Counted from the first letter of the stretch, positions 1-9,214 are shown. The stretch: DNA of 64,000 nucleotides from Cardiobacterium hominis (GCF_900637305.1 NZ_LR134365.1:2472501-2536500), one strand, 5' to 3'. Notes: a model not told the origin generated them from the sequence alone. Numbers and translations: made by a program.

Positions 1-57
1 AGCGCCGCGCGCACCCGCCGCCGCCACTGGCTCAACCGCCAGCACGACAACGAATAA
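1..57 (+). CDS. 3' end of an unidentified gene (partial)
   Basis: An open frame runs in from the left edge and ends at a TAA at 55-57. Only 18 residues are visible, rich in Arg and His and ending HDNE. It lies 45 bases before pyrC in the same direction. Too little is present to name the product. Confidence 0.35.
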   Translation, partial: SAARTRRRHWLNRQHDNE

Positions 58-102
58 AACCCCTTCGCGCCACGAACCCCAAGCACAAATCAGGAACGCC
101 CC

Positions 103-1134
103 ATGCAAACCCTCACCCTCCCCACCCCGGACGACCTGCACATCCACCTGCGCGACGGCGCCGCCCTGACCCGCACCGTCCCCGACGCCGCCGCCCAATG
201 CGCACGCGCGCTCATCATGCCCAACCTCACCCCCGCCGTGGATACCCTGGACGCCGTCACCGCCTACCGCGAGCGCATTCTCGCCCACATCCCGGCGGAC
301 AAAACCTTCACCCCGCTGATGAGCCTCTATCTCAGCGACAGCCTCACCCCGGAAACCGTGCTGGCGGCGAAAACGGCGGGCGTCGTCGCCATCAAATGGT
401 ATCCCAAAGGCGCGACCACCAACTCCGCCCAGGGCGTCGCCGACCCGCAAAAACTCGACCCGATACTGGAAGCGATGCAACAGGCGGGACTGCTGCTCCT
501 CATCCACGGCGAAGTCACGACCGACGGCGTGGACATCTTCGACCGCGAAGCCACCTTCATCGACACCACTCTGGAACCGTTACGCCGCCGCTTCCCGCGC
601 CTGCGCATCGTCCTCGAACACATCACCACCGCGCACGCCGTCGCCTACATCCAAAGCCAAGGCGACAACCTCGCCGCCACCATCACCGCGCACCACCTGC
701 TCTATAACCGCAATGCGCTGCTTGTCGGCGGTCTCAAACCGCACTACTACTGCCTGCCCATCCTCAAAACCGAAGCCGACCGCCGCGCGCTGCTTGCCGC
801 CGTCGCCAGCGGCGACCCGCGTTACTTCATGGGCACAGACAGCGCACCGCATCCGCGCCACGCCAAAGAAAACGCCTGCGGCTGCGCGGGCTGCTACACC
901 GGCCACGCCACCCTGCCGTTCTACGCCGCCGCCTTCGAGCAGGCGGGCGCGCTGGACAAACTCGCCGCCTTCGCCGCAAGACACGGCGCCAACTACTACG
1001 GCCTGCCCTACAACAGCGGCGAAATCACCCTCGAACGCCGCGCGCAAACCTTCCCGACCAGCCTGCCCTACGGCGACAGCGAACTCGTCCCCTTCCTCGC
1101 GGGCGAAACCTGGCCGTGGCGCATCGCCGCATAA
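103..1134 (+). CDS. pyrC: dihydroorotase (class II, PyrC)
   Basis: Catalyses the reversible cyclisation of N-carbamoyl-aspartate to dihydroorotate, the third step of pyrimidine synthesis, in the cytoplasm. The 343-residue protein has the usual length. The metal-binding HxH lies in DDLHIHLRDG (His13, His15), and Lys98 in AIKWYPKGATTNS matches the carbamylated lysine bridging the two zinc ions. Further His ligands lie in LIHGE and LEHITT, and GTDSAPH carries the catalytic Asp. An AGGA ribosome site lies about 8 bases before the ATG. The amidohydrolase gene follows after 12 bases and may be cotranscribed. Confidence 0.96.
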   Translation: MQTLTLPTPDDLHIHLRDGAALTRTVPDAAAQCARALIMPNLTPAVDTLDAVTAYRERILAHIPADKTFTPLMSLYLSDSLTPETVLAAKTAGVVAIKWYPKGATTNSAQGVADPQKLDPILEAMQQAGLLLLIHGEVTTDGVDIFDREATFIDTTLEPLRRRFPRLRIVLEHITTAHAVAYIQSQGDNLAATITAHHLLYNRNALLVGGLKPHYYCLPILKTEADRRALLAAVASGDPRYFMGTDSAPHPRHAKENACGCAGCYTGHATLPFYAAAFEQAGALDKLAAFAARHGANYYGLPYNSGEITLERRAQTFPTSLPYGDSELVPFLAGETWPWRIAA

Positions 1135-1146
1135 CCCGGAGCGCCC

Positions 1147-2310
1147 ATGCCCGCCATCACCCCTCACACCCCCATCGACCAACACATGCGCGACTGGCGG
1201 CATGACCTGCACCGCCACCCCGAAACCGCCTACGAAGAAACCCGCACCGCTGCCAAAATCGCCGCCCTGCTGCACGACTTCGGGCTGGACGAAATCCACA
1301 CCGGCCTCGCGCAAACCGGCGTCGTCGGCGTACTGCACGGCAACCGCCCCGGCAAAACCCTCGGCCTGCGCGCCGACATGGACGCCCTCGACATCCACGA
1401 AACCAACACCTTCGCGCACCGCTCACAAACCGCAGGCAAAATGCACGCCTGCGGCCACGACGGCCACACCGCCATGCTGCTCGGCGCCGCCGAATACCTA
1501 AGCGCCACGCGCGACTTCGCCGGAAGCGTCGTATTCATCTTCCAGCCCGCCGAAGAAAACGTCGCCGGCGGCAAACGCATGTGCGACGAAGGCCTGTTCA
1601 CCCGCTTCCCGGTGGATAGCGTCTATGCCCTGCACAACTGGCCGGAACTGCCCGCCGGACACATCGCCGTCCACGAACACGAAGTCATGGCCTCCTTCGA
1701 CCTCTTTGACATCGACATCCACGGCCAAGGCTGCCACGGCGCCATGCCACACCTGGGTATCGACAGCATCGCCATCGCCGCACAAACCATCAGCGCCCTA
1801 CAACACATCGTCAGCCGCAACCTCGACAGCGCCGAACGCGCCGTCGTCAGCGTCACCCAAATCCACGGCGGCGACACGTACAACATCCTCCCCGGCACAG
1901 TACGCCTCTCCGGCGGCACCCGCGCCTTCCGCCCGGAAATCCGCGACCTGCTCGAAACCAACATCCGCAGCACCGCCAGCGGCATTGCTGCCGCCCTCGG
2001 CGGCCGCGCCGAAATCCACTACCAGCGCCGCTACCCGCCGACCCGCAACCACCCCGAAGCCGCACGCCACATCTACCGCATCGCCCAAACACTCATCGGC
2101 GCCGAGCGCGTCCAGCTCAACCCGCCACCGAGCATGGCCGCCGAAGACTTCGCCATCATGCTGCAAGAACGCCCCGGCGCCTACATCTGGCTGGGCAACG
2201 GCAAACCGCACCCTGCCGCCGTACTGCACAGCCCAAACTACGACTTCAACGACGACATCCTTGCCACCGGCGCCAGCCTTTGGATTGCCCTGGCACAAGC
2301 ACAGACATAA
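1147..2310 (+). CDS. M20 family amidohydrolase (hippurate / N-acyl-amino-acid hydrolase type)
   Basis: A 387-residue cytoplasmic metallopeptidase-fold enzyme predicted to release an amino acid from an N-acyl or N-benzoyl conjugate. Visible family motifs are the N-terminal RHDLHRHPE, the MHACGHDGHTAMLLG metal site (Cys and His ligands), the catalytic QPAEE, and the C-terminal AAEDFA. A CCGGAGC ribosome site precedes the ATG. The exact substrate cannot be read from the sequence; IAA-amino-acid hydrolases and carboxypeptidase-like acylases share this architecture. It sits between pyrC and the ABC-F gene in the same direction. Confidence 0.9.
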   Translation: MPAITPHTPIDQHMRDWRHDLHRHPETAYEETRTAAKIAALLHDFGLDEIHTGLAQTGVVGVLHGNRPGKTLGLRADMDALDIHETNTFAHRSQTAGKMHACGHDGHTAMLLGAAEYLSATRDFAGSVVFIFQPAEENVAGGKRMCDEGLFTRFPVDSVYALHNWPELPAGHIAVHEHEVMASFDLFDIDIHGQGCHGAMPHLGIDSIAIAAQTISALQHIVSRNLDSAERAVVSVTQIHGGDTYNILPGTVRLSGGTRAFRPEIRDLLETNIRSTASGIAAALGGRAEIHYQRRYPPTRNHPEAARHIYRIAQTLIGAERVQLNPPPSMAAEDFAIMLQERPGAYIWLGNGKPHPAAVLHSPNYDFNDDILATGASLWIALAQAQT

Positions 2311-2335
2311 CCCGCTCGCCCCATACAAACACCCC

Positions 2336-4231
2336 ATGCTCGAACTCCAGCACATCACCCTCTCCCGCAACGGCATCAACCTCATCGAAAACGCCGACGC
2401 CCGCATCCACCCCGGGCAGCGCGTCGGCCTCACCGGACGCAACGGCAGCGGCAAATCAACCCTGCTCGCCCTGCTGCGCCACGAAATCGACGCCGACAGC
2501 GGCGACTACCGCCTGCCGCCCGACTGGCGCATCGCCAGCGTCGCCCAGGAAACCCCGTCTTTGCCGGACAGCGCGCTTGACTACGTCCTCGCCGGACACG
2601 CGCCCTACCAGGCCGCACTGGCTGCCATCGTCGCAGCCGAACAAAGCGGCGACGGCCACGCCATCGCCAAAGCGCACGAACAATTCTCCGCCTGCGACGG
2701 CTACGCCCAGCCCGCACGTGCCGCCGAACTGCTGGACGGCCTCGGCTTCCCGCCCAGCGAACAGCACCGCGCCGTTGCCAGCTACTCCGGCGGCTGGCGG
2801 ATGCGGCTCAACCTCGCGCGCGCCCTCATCGCCCCGGCCGAACTGCTGCTCCTGGACGAACCCACCAACCACCTCGACCTCGACGCCATCATCTGGCTGC
2901 AGGACTACCTCAAAACCCACCCGGCGACACAAATCATCATCGCGCACGACCGCGAATTCCTGGACGCCCTCTGCACCCGCATCCTGCACATCGAAAACCG
3001 CCAACTGCAAAGCTACAGCGGCAACTACAGCGACTACGAACGGCAGAGCTACGAACAGCGCCTGCAAGCGGGCGCGCAATACCAAAAACAAGAGCGCCAG
3101 CGTGCCCACCTACAAAACTACATCGACCGCTTTCGCGCCAAGGCGACCAAGGCACGCCAGGCACAAAGCCGCCTGAAAGCGCTGGAAAAACTCGACGCCG
3201 CGCCACCGCCACCGCCCGAAGCCGACTACCGCCTCGCCTTCCTGCCCGCGGAAAACCACCCCAACCCGACGCTCATCGCCCAAAAAGCCCGCCTCGGCTA
3301 CGGCGACAAAACCATCGTGCAAGAACTCACCCTGCGCATCGCCGCCGACGCACGCATCGGCATCCTCGGCCGCAACGGCGCGGGCAAAAGTACCCTGATG
3401 AAAGCGCTCGCCGGCGAACTCGCGCCGCTCGCGGGCAGCATCGAAGCGCACAAAAACACGCGCATCGGCTACTTCACCCAGCACCAGCTGGACGCCCTGC
3501 GCGCCGAACACGACGCCCTCTGGCACATGCAGCACGTCCTGCCGCAAGAAAGCGAACAACAACAGCGCAACCGCCTCGGCGGTTACGGCTTCCACGGCGA
3601 CAAAGTCACCGCCCCCGTCGGCCAATACTCCGGCGGCGAAAAAGCCCGCCTGGCACTCGCCCTCATCATCGCCCAGCGCCCGAACCTGCTGCTCTTGGAC
3701 GAACCCACCAACCACCTCGACCTCGCCATGCGCGACGCCTTGACGCTGGCGCTGCAAAACTACGACGGCGCCATGCTCATCATCTCGCACGACCGCAGCC
3801 TGCTGCGCGCCGCCTGCGACGAATTCCGCCTGGTTGCCGACGGCAAACTCCAGCCCTTTGACGGCGACCTCGAAGACTACCACCGCTACCTGAGCGCCAG
3901 CCGTCAAGCCACAACAACGACCCATCCGCCCGCCAACAGCGCCGACAACCGCCAGGAACAAAAACGGCGCGAAGCCGAACAGCGGCAGCGCCTGCGCCCG
4001 CTCAAACAGGCGGTGGAAGCCCAGGAAAAAACCATCGCCAAACTGGAAGCCGCGCTGGAAAAACACAAAACCGCGCTTGCCGACCCGGCGCTGTACGAAG
4101 CGGACAACAAGGCACGGTTAAAAGAAATCCTCGCCGCACAAAGCGAAGCACAAAAAGCACTGGACGCGGCAGAAGCGGCGTGGACGGAAGCGGCAGAGGC
4201 GCTGCAACAGGCAGAACAAGAACAGGCTTAA
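2336..4231 (+). CDS. yheS: ABC-F family ATPase, YheS-like
   Basis: A soluble twin-ATPase protein without membrane segments, of the ABC-F class that acts on ribosomes. The first ABC domain has Walker [10 protein letters not shown] near residue 37, the linker signature YSGGWRMRL and [15 protein letters not shown]; the second has [20 protein letters not shown] and the same DEPTNHLD. A charged linker lies between them, and the C-terminal 130 residues are a Glu/Gln/Lys-rich coiled coil. Starting at the ATG at 2336 gives 631 residues, close to E. coli YheS; the longer upstream frame only shadows the amidohydrolase gene. The precise ribosomal role of YheS is not settled. Confidence 0.92.
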   Translation: MLELQHITLSRNGINLIENADARIHPGQRVGLTGRNGSGKSTLLALLRHEIDADSGDYRLPPDWRIASVAQETPSLPDSALDYVLAGHAPYQAALAAIVAAEQSGDGHAIAKAHEQFSACDGYAQPARAAELLDGLGFPPSEQHRAVASYSGGWRMRLNLARALIAPAELLLLDEPTNHLDLDAIIWLQDYLKTHPATQIIIAHDREFLDALCTRILHIENRQLQSYSGNYSDYERQSYEQRLQAGAQYQKQERQRAHLQNYIDRFRAKATKARQAQSRLKALEKLDAAPPPPPEADYRLAFLPAENHPNPTLIAQKARLGYGDKTIVQELTLRIAADARIGILGRNGAGKSTLMKALAGELAPLAGSIEAHKNTRIGYFTQHQLDALRAEHDALWHMQHVLPQESEQQQRNRLGGYGFHGDKVTAPVGQYSGGEKARLALALIIAQRPNLLLLDEPTNHLDLAMRDALTLALQNYDGAMLIISHDRSLLRAACDEFRLVADGKLQPFDGDLEDYHRYLSASRQATTTTHPPANSADNRQEQKRREAEQRQRLRPLKQAVEAQEKTIAKLEAALEKHKTALADPALYEADNKARLKEILAAQSEAQKALDAAEAAWTEAAEALQQAEQEQA

Positions 4232-4636
4232 GACTACCGCTACAGCCACCGCACGCCGCACAAACCACACAAAACCACAACACCGCACACCGTCGCGCAG
4301 CCCATTACCTCAAAAAACCACACACCCGTCTTCCTTCGCCCATCCCCAATTTTTGACGCACCCCATAATAACAACGCAAAATCAAACAATTAAAAGACAA
4401 CCCTCTAAAAACAAACCGTCGCAAAAAACCACAAACCCCTCATCCATTCCGCCAAAAACACAAAAAACCACAACAACACACAAAATTCATACCCGATAAC
4501 CCAACGAAAACTTCAAAAAAACGAAAAAAGCCACAAAAAAACGTCGGTAAAAGTGCCGAAATTCCAAAAAACTTTATAAAAAAACGATGCAAAAACAACC
4601 AATAACAACGACAAAATAAAACAAACACACATCCGC
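4232..4636 (+). other. A/C-rich, G-poor gap after yheS; possible Rho-dependent termination zone
   Basis: About 400 bases hold no convincing gene. The + strand is strikingly rich in A and C with very few G, most of all from 4240 to 4530, in a genome that is otherwise balanced and GC-rich. A C-rich, G-poor transcript downstream of a stop codon is the classic setting for Rho loading, and no hairpin terminator follows yheS. Short frames on the minus strand here are low-complexity and not supported. Confidence 0.4.
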
Positions 4637-4665
4637 TTGACACGCCCTGCCCTGCTCCCTATAAT
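4637..4665 (+). promoter_or_regulatory. consensus sigma-70 promoter
   Basis: TTGACA at 4637-4642 and TATAAT at 4660-4665 are both perfect hexamers separated by the optimal 17 bases, preceded by an A-rich tract that could act as an UP element. The start of transcription is expected near 4672. This is the strongest promoter by sequence in the window, and it precedes a short transcript, not a gene. Confidence 0.85.
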
Positions 4666-4671
4666 CCGCCC

Positions 4672-4748
4672 CGACATCATTGATGTTATCTCCTCTATAT
4701 CCTCCTTTGGTGGTTGTTTGCCGGGTCGCAAGACCCGGCATTTTTTTT
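4672..4748 (+). ncRNA. candidate small RNA with CU-rich anti-Shine-Dalgarno segments
   Basis: The predicted transcript is about 77 nt. It begins with a short hairpin (ACAT/ATGT at 4674-4686), continues with a pyrimidine-rich single-stranded stretch carrying ATCTCCTCT and ATCCTCCTTT, and ends with a perfect 8-bp terminator stem, a GCAA tetraloop and eight T. CCUCC-type segments that pair with ribosome sites are known in sRNAs of other proteobacteria, for instance the Neisseria sibling sRNAs and Xanthomonas sX13. Assignment as a trans-acting sRNA is inference; it could instead be an attenuated leader of the gene at 4819. Confidence 0.6.
4720..4748 (+). terminator. intrinsic terminator of the candidate sRNA
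   Basis: Stem GCCGGGTC / GACCCGGC (4720-4727 and 4732-4739) closes a GCAA loop and is followed by eight T. This is a textbook Rho-independent terminator. Confidence 0.9.
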
Positions 4749-4818
4749 GCCCGCGACCGGCCACATCACGACGAATCCGCTATAATTCCGGCAAGATACA
4801 CACAAAAGGGAATCACGC

Positions 4819-5835
4819 ATGTACCTCGTCACCAATGCCCTGAGCGAACAACTCGGCTGCCAATACCCCTTCTGGCAGGCACCACTGCCCTTTGACCTCA
4901 TCAGCGCCGACATGTCCGGCCGCATCAGCGCCCAAGGCGCGCATGGCATCATCCGCATCGCCGCGCACGACACGCGCGACAGCCTCACCGCCAAAATCGA
5001 CGCCTACCGCAAACACCATGCCGCGCCGTCCTTTTGCTTCGCGCACTGCCTACCGCAACAACCGCAGGGCGATAAACCCGATACCTTCGCCGCCGAACTG
5101 CTGCAAACCCGCCTCAATACCGAGCCGCTCACCCTACAACGCGGCGACCACTTCCTTGACCTGCTCGATACCGCCATCGCTGCCCGCCCGCGCGCCATCG
5201 GCTTCGCGCAAGGCCTGCCCGACCGCGAAACCCTCTCCCTCATCCGCGAACAGGGCATCTTCACCTTCGCCATCGTCGGCAACCTGCTTGAAGCGCTGAG
5301 CGCGGACGACTTCGGCGTGGATGCCCTCGTGCTGCAAGGCATGGAAGCGGGCGGCGAACGCTCGGCCTTTAGCAATGACCTGCCGCACGTCGAACAAACC
5401 GCACTCTCGCTCCTGCAACAAGTGCGCGCCTACAGCAACAAGCCGCTCATCGTCTGGGGCGACCTCACCGGCGCCGCCGACATCGTCGCCGCCATCATCA
5501 GCGGCGCGCAGGCCGTCATGCTGGACCGCCCCTTCCTCGCCTGCGCCGAAAACGGCCTGGACGACGAAACCCGCGCGCGCGTCATCCACGGCAGCGAATA
5601 CCAAAGCCAAATCAGCGACCAATACACCGCCCGCCCGCTGCGCTGCCTGCAGCATGCCTTCAGCGACGCCGACGAAGCACTGCTATGTGGCCAGGAAAAC
5701 CTCTTTGCCGCCGCCTTTGCACAACAGCCGGAAGCGCGCCCGCTACCCGTTTCCATCAGCGCCATTGACGACCCGCAGACGCTGACCCATTACCTCAATC
5801 ACCAGGCACAACACATCCGGCAGATGATTGCCTGA
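4819..5835 (+). CDS. FMN-dependent TIM-barrel oxidoreductase, nitronate monooxygenase / 2-nitropropane dioxygenase-like
   Basis: A 338-residue protein of the NPD family, a TIM barrel binding FMN. It opens with a typical PFWQAPL segment, has the phosphate-binding ALVLQGMEAGGER motif around residues 174-184 and the later GDLTGAADIVAAIISGAQAVML. Class I nitronate monooxygenases carry GxEAGGHxG with a catalytic His; here the position is Glu, so nitronate oxidation is doubtful and another flavin reduction is possible. A ribosome site AAAGGGA precedes the ATG. The gene lies 70 bases after the sRNA terminator and may have its own weak TATAAT at 4781. Confidence 0.75.
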   Translation: MYLVTNALSEQLGCQYPFWQAPLPFDLISADMSGRISAQGAHGIIRIAAHDTRDSLTAKIDAYRKHHAAPSFCFAHCLPQQPQGDKPDTFAAELLQTRLNTEPLTLQRGDHFLDLLDTAIAARPRAIGFAQGLPDRETLSLIREQGIFTFAIVGNLLEALSADDFGVDALVLQGMEAGGERSAFSNDLPHVEQTALSLLQQVRAYSNKPLIVWGDLTGAADIVAAIISGAQAVMLDRPFLACAENGLDDETRARVIHGSEYQSQISDQYTARPLRCLQHAFSDADEALLCGQENLFAAAFAQQPEARPLPVSISAIDDPQTLTHYLNHQAQHIRQMIA

Positions 5836-5873
5836 ATATCCGCAGCGCATCGCCCAACAACACGCTCACCATA

Positions 5874-5891
5874 GGTGCGCCTTGGCGCACC
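5874..5891. repeat. small palindrome shared with long family A repeats
   Basis: GGTGCGCC-TT-GGCGCACC forms a perfect 8-bp inverted repeat just after the flavin oxidoreductase. The same sequence recurs inside the longer repeats at 48566-48634, 56101-56119 and 62227-62245. No T-run follows, so it is not an obvious terminator. Confidence 0.6.
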
Positions 5892-5955
5892 ACAACAAAA
5901 CCACATGAACGTTGCAGCATAACCGCCCCGCGTTCTCATACATAAAACCCGCCCC

Positions 5956-7770
5956 ATGCTCCTCCAACCCGCCCGCCTCACCCTTGACGCCAACGGCCAA
6001 CCGCGCAGCGACCACTACCAAGACATCTATTACAACCCCGGCGCGGGCTTTGCCGAAAGCGAGCACGTTTTCATTAACGGCAACCGCCTGCACGAGCGCA
6101 TCGCGCGCGCCCGCCACCTCACCATCGGCGAAATCGGCTACGGCACCGGCCTCAACTTCATCCGCACCGCCGACACCTTCCTGCGCGAAGCCCCGCCGGA
6201 GGCGCGCCTGCACTACATCAGCTTTGAGCTGCACCCCATCGCCGCCGACACCCTCGCCACCCTCCAGCGCGACTGGCCGCAGCCGGACATCCGCGCCGCC
6301 GTTCTCGCACAAAACCCGCATAACCACCCCGGCCACCACCTTATCAAAGCGCACCCGCGCATCCACCTGCACCTCATCCAGGGCGACATCCGCGCCACCC
6401 TGCCGCTACTGCGCGCGCGCGTGGACGCCTGGTACCTCGACGGCTTTGCCCCGGCAAAAAACCCCGAATGCTGGACGCCCGAACTCCTTGCCGAGCTCGC
6501 CCGCCACAGCGCCCCCGGCGCGACCGCCGCCACCTTCAGCGCCGCGCGCAGCGTGCGCGATGCCCTCAGCCAGGCCGGATTTCACCTCGAAAAAATCCCC
6601 GGCTACGGCACAAAACGCGACATGCTCACCGCCACCCTCGTCGCCCCGCCCGCGCCGCAGCCACACTGGACAAACGCCCCCGCCGCGACAACCGGCAGCA
6701 TCGCCATCATCGGCGCCGGCATCGCCGGCAGCACCACCGCCCGCGCGCTGGCAGAAAGCGGCCGCCACGTCGTGCTCTATCACAGCGACGCCCACCCCGC
6801 CGCCAGCGCCGTCCCCGTCGCCGTGCCCTACCTCAACCCGGACAGCGACGCCACCCCGAACCGACCCTACCAAATCGCCGCCTGGCACCACGCCATGCGC
6901 GCCCTGCACCAATACCCGCGCGCCCTCTACGACCCCTGCGGCGTCTACAGCCATGCCACCGACGACGGCGAACGCCGCCGCCAACAAGCCATCCTCGACG
7001 CCGCCCTCCTAAGCGACGCCGAACTGCGCGGCGATGCCAACACCCTCCACTACCCGCGCGGCGGTGTCATCCACCTGCCCGCGCTGCTCGCCGCCCTTGC
7101 CGACCACCCCGACATCGAACAGCGCCAGGCGACCCTCACCAACCTGCGCGAACTGGACAGCCACGCCGCCATCATCCACTGCTGCGGCTGGCAAACCGCG
7201 CTCCTGCCCGAACCGGCACTGCATGACGCCATCCGTCCGCTGCGCGGTCAGGGCAGCCTGTTTGACAGCGACACCGTCCCCGACGCCGTCCACTGCGGCG
7301 CGCGCACCCTCATCCCGGACGGCAACCGCCTCTACAGCGGCGCCAGCTTCAACCCGAACGACAGCGACCTCGTGCCGCGCGCAGCAGACGACGACGCCAA
7401 CCGACAAGCCATCTACGCCCGCCATCCCGACGCCAACCCCCGCCTGCACAGCCACTACATCGGCATCCGCGGCGCCAGCCGCGACTACATGCCGCTGCTC
7501 GGCGCCATCCCGGACGCCCGCGACGTCGCCGAAAAATACGCCGACCTGCGCCGCGACGCGGGCATTCACATCGCGCGCGACATCGCCCACCACCCGCGCC
7601 ACTACATGCACCAAGGCCTCGGCAGCAAAGGCTGCACCCAGGCATGGCTGAACGCCGACATCCTTGCCGCCATCATCAACGACACCCCCATCCCGCTGCC
7701 GCAGCCACAACTGGAGCGCCTCGCCCCCGCCCGCTACCTGCTGCGCGCCCTGAAACGCGGACAGCTTTGA
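5956..7770 (+). CDS. mnmC: bifunctional tRNA 5-methylaminomethyl-2-thiouridine biosynthesis protein MnmC
   Basis: Completes the mnm5 side chain on uridine 34 of certain tRNAs. The N-terminal methyltransferase (about residues 1-235) has the family start LDANGQPRSDHYQDIYYNP and the SAM-binding EIGYGTGLNF. The C-terminal FAD domain, which removes the carboxymethyl group, begins at IAIIGAGIAGST near residue 252 and ends with RDYMPLLG and the KGCTQAW region. At 604 residues it is somewhat shorter than E. coli MnmC (668). The ribosome site is weak. mnmA follows after 22 bases, placing two enzymes of the same nucleotide side by side. Confidence 0.95.
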   Translation: MLLQPARLTLDANGQPRSDHYQDIYYNPGAGFAESEHVFINGNRLHERIARARHLTIGEIGYGTGLNFIRTADTFLREAPPEARLHYISFELHPIAADTLATLQRDWPQPDIRAAVLAQNPHNHPGHHLIKAHPRIHLHLIQGDIRATLPLLRARVDAWYLDGFAPAKNPECWTPELLAELARHSAPGATAATFSAARSVRDALSQAGFHLEKIPGYGTKRDMLTATLVAPPAPQPHWTNAPAATTGSIAIIGAGIAGSTTARALAESGRHVVLYHSDAHPAASAVPVAVPYLNPDSDATPNRPYQIAAWHHAMRALHQYPRALYDPCGVYSHATDDGERRRQQAILDAALLSDAELRGDANTLHYPRGGVIHLPALLAALADHPDIEQRQATLTNLRELDSHAAIIHCCGWQTALLPEPALHDAIRPLRGQGSLFDSDTVPDAVHCGARTLIPDGNRLYSGASFNPNDSDLVPRAADDDANRQAIYARHPDANPRLHSHYIGIRGASRDYMPLLGAIPDARDVAEKYADLRRDAGIHIARDIAHHPRHYMHQGLGSKGCTQAWLNADILAAIINDTPIPLPQPQLERLAPARYLLRALKRGQL

Positions 7771-7792
7771 AACCACAGAACTACAGAACCCC

Positions 7793-8902
7793 ATGACCCC
7801 ATACACCCCGCCGCAAGGCGCCAAAATCGCCGTCGGCATCTCCGGCGGCGTTGATTCCTCCGTCGCCGCCCTCCTCCTGCGCGATGCCGGTTACGACGTC
7901 TTCGGCATCTTCATGAAAAACTGGGAAGAAACCTACAGCAGCGGCTATTGCAGCGCCGAAGAAGACGTCGAAGACGCGCGCGATGTTTGCGAAACCCTCG
8001 GCATCCCGCTGCACACCGTGAACTTTGTCGCCGAATACCACGAGCGCGTCTTCCGCCACTTCCTCGCCGAATACGGCGCCGGACGCACCCCCAACCCGGA
8101 CATCCTCTGCAACCGCGAAATCAAATTCGCCGAAATGGCGCACTACGCCGCAGAACTCGGCGCGGACTACCTTGCCACCGGCCACTACGCGCGGCGCGGC
8201 ACGCACCACGGCGCGCCCGCCCTCTACAAAGGCGTGGACGGCAGCAAAGACCAAAGCTACTTTTTGAGCCAAATCACCCCGGCGCAGCTCGACAAAGCGC
8301 TGTTCCCGCTGGGCGGCATGGCAAAAAGCGACGTGCGCCGCATCGCCGAACAGGCCGGACTGGTTACCTACGACAAAAAAGACTCCACCGGCATCTGCTT
8401 CATCGGCGAGCGCCCCTTCCGCGACTTCCTCGCCAACTACTTCGAAAACAAGCCCGGCAAAATGATAACCCCGCAGGGCGTATGGGTTGGCGAACACATC
8501 GGCCTGATGTACTACACCATCGGCCAGCGGCAGGGGCTGGGCATCGGCGGCATCGCCGGGGCGAGTGAAGAACCGTGGTACGTCCTCGACAAAAACCCGG
8601 CGGACAACACCCTCATCGTCGGCCAGGGCGAGCATCCGCTGCTCTACCACGACACCCTCACCGCGCGCCAACTCGCCTGGCTGAACGAAGCGCCGGAAGC
8701 CGGGCGCGTCTATCAGGCGAAAACCCGCTACCGCCAGCCCGACCAGCCCTGCCGCATCACCTGGCAGGGCGAAGACGAAATCACCGTGCAATTCGACGAA
8801 CCGCAGCGCGCCATCACCCCTGGCCAGTACCTCGTCCTCTACGACGGCGAGCGCTGCCTCGGCGGCGGCGTCATCGAGGCGCGCAGTAACCGCGACGTCT
8901 AG
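7793..8902 (+). CDS. mnmA: tRNA 2-thiouridine(34) synthase MnmA
   Basis: Transfers sulfur to C2 of uridine 34 of Lys, Glu and Gln tRNAs. The ATP-pyrophosphatase P-loop is GISGGVDSS (residues 15-23). Cys106 in NPDILCNREIKF and Cys202 in STGICFIGER are the catalytic pair. Length (369) is normal. The TAG stop is the first three bases of a family B repeat (TAGGGGCTGTT), so the present C-terminus was probably set by insertion of that element. Likely cotranscribed with mnmC. Confidence 0.96.
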   Translation: MTPYTPPQGAKIAVGISGGVDSSVAALLLRDAGYDVFGIFMKNWEETYSSGYCSAEEDVEDARDVCETLGIPLHTVNFVAEYHERVFRHFLAEYGAGRTPNPDILCNREIKFAEMAHYAAELGADYLATGHYARRGTHHGAPALYKGVDGSKDQSYFLSQITPAQLDKALFPLGGMAKSDVRRIAEQAGLVTYDKKDSTGICFIGERPFRDFLANYFENKPGKMITPQGVWVGEHIGLMYYTIGQRQGLGIGGIAGASEEPWYVLDKNPADNTLIVGQGEHPLLYHDTLTARQLAWLNEAPEAGRVYQAKTRYRQPDQPCRITWQGEDEITVQFDEPQRAITPGQYLVLYDGERCLGGGVIEARSNRDV

Positions 8903-9170
8903 GGGCTGTTTGCATTTCGTTTTGAATGCGGTCGCTACGCGGTTTTTACACCCCCTCCCTACCCCTCCCCCGCTTCGCAGGGGAGGGAAATTCAAATTGC
9001 AAACACACCCTAGGCGTGTTTGCCATTCAATAAACAAGCCCCTCTCCCGGTGGGAGAGGGGTTGGGGTGAGGGCAGGGACAAACAAAATCCGCATGACAA
9101 CATGCATTTCAAAAACACCTTATTTTGAATAAGGCTGCCGCTACGCGGTTTTTACACACCCTCCCCAACG
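8900..9170. repeat. composite family B repeats after mnmA
   Basis: A first element runs from TAGGGGCTGTTTGCATTTCG at 8900 to a matching inverted end AATTGCAAACACACCCTAG at 9013; a second starts at the shared TAG (TAGGCGTGTTTGCCATTC) and ends near 9123 (TTCAAAAACACCTTA). Both carry C-rich/G-rich tracts (CCCCTCCC, GGGGTTGGGG). Fragments of a third follow to about 9170. This fills the gap between mnmA and the terminator. Confidence 0.7.
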
Positions 9171-9180
9171 CGCATACACA

Positions 9181-9206
9181 AAAAAGCCGGATTGCTCCGG
9201 CTTTTT
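9181..9206. terminator. bidirectional terminator between mnmA and ahpF
   Basis: AAAAAGCCGG and CCGGCTTTTT pair around an ATTGCT loop, giving A-runs and T-runs on both sides. It serves the converging mnmA and ahpF transcripts. Confidence 0.85.
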
Positions 9207-9214
9207 CTGCGTGA

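Noticed and set aside
580..1419. Long minus-strand frame over pyrC
   Set aside because: Val/Gly/Ala-rich shadow of a well-supported gene on the other strand; typical of GC-rich DNA.
1625..2335. Upstream extension of the yheS frame to 868 codons
   Set aside because: The extra part overlaps the amidohydrolase gene in another frame and has Thr/Ser/Ala-rich shadow composition. The ATG at 2336 starts family-like sequence.
4440..4764. Short minus-strand open frames (67 and 83 codons) in the gap after yheS
   Set aside because: They arise from the A-rich + strand, giving Phe/Cys-rich low-complexity translations. The longer one also runs over the strong promoter and sRNA.
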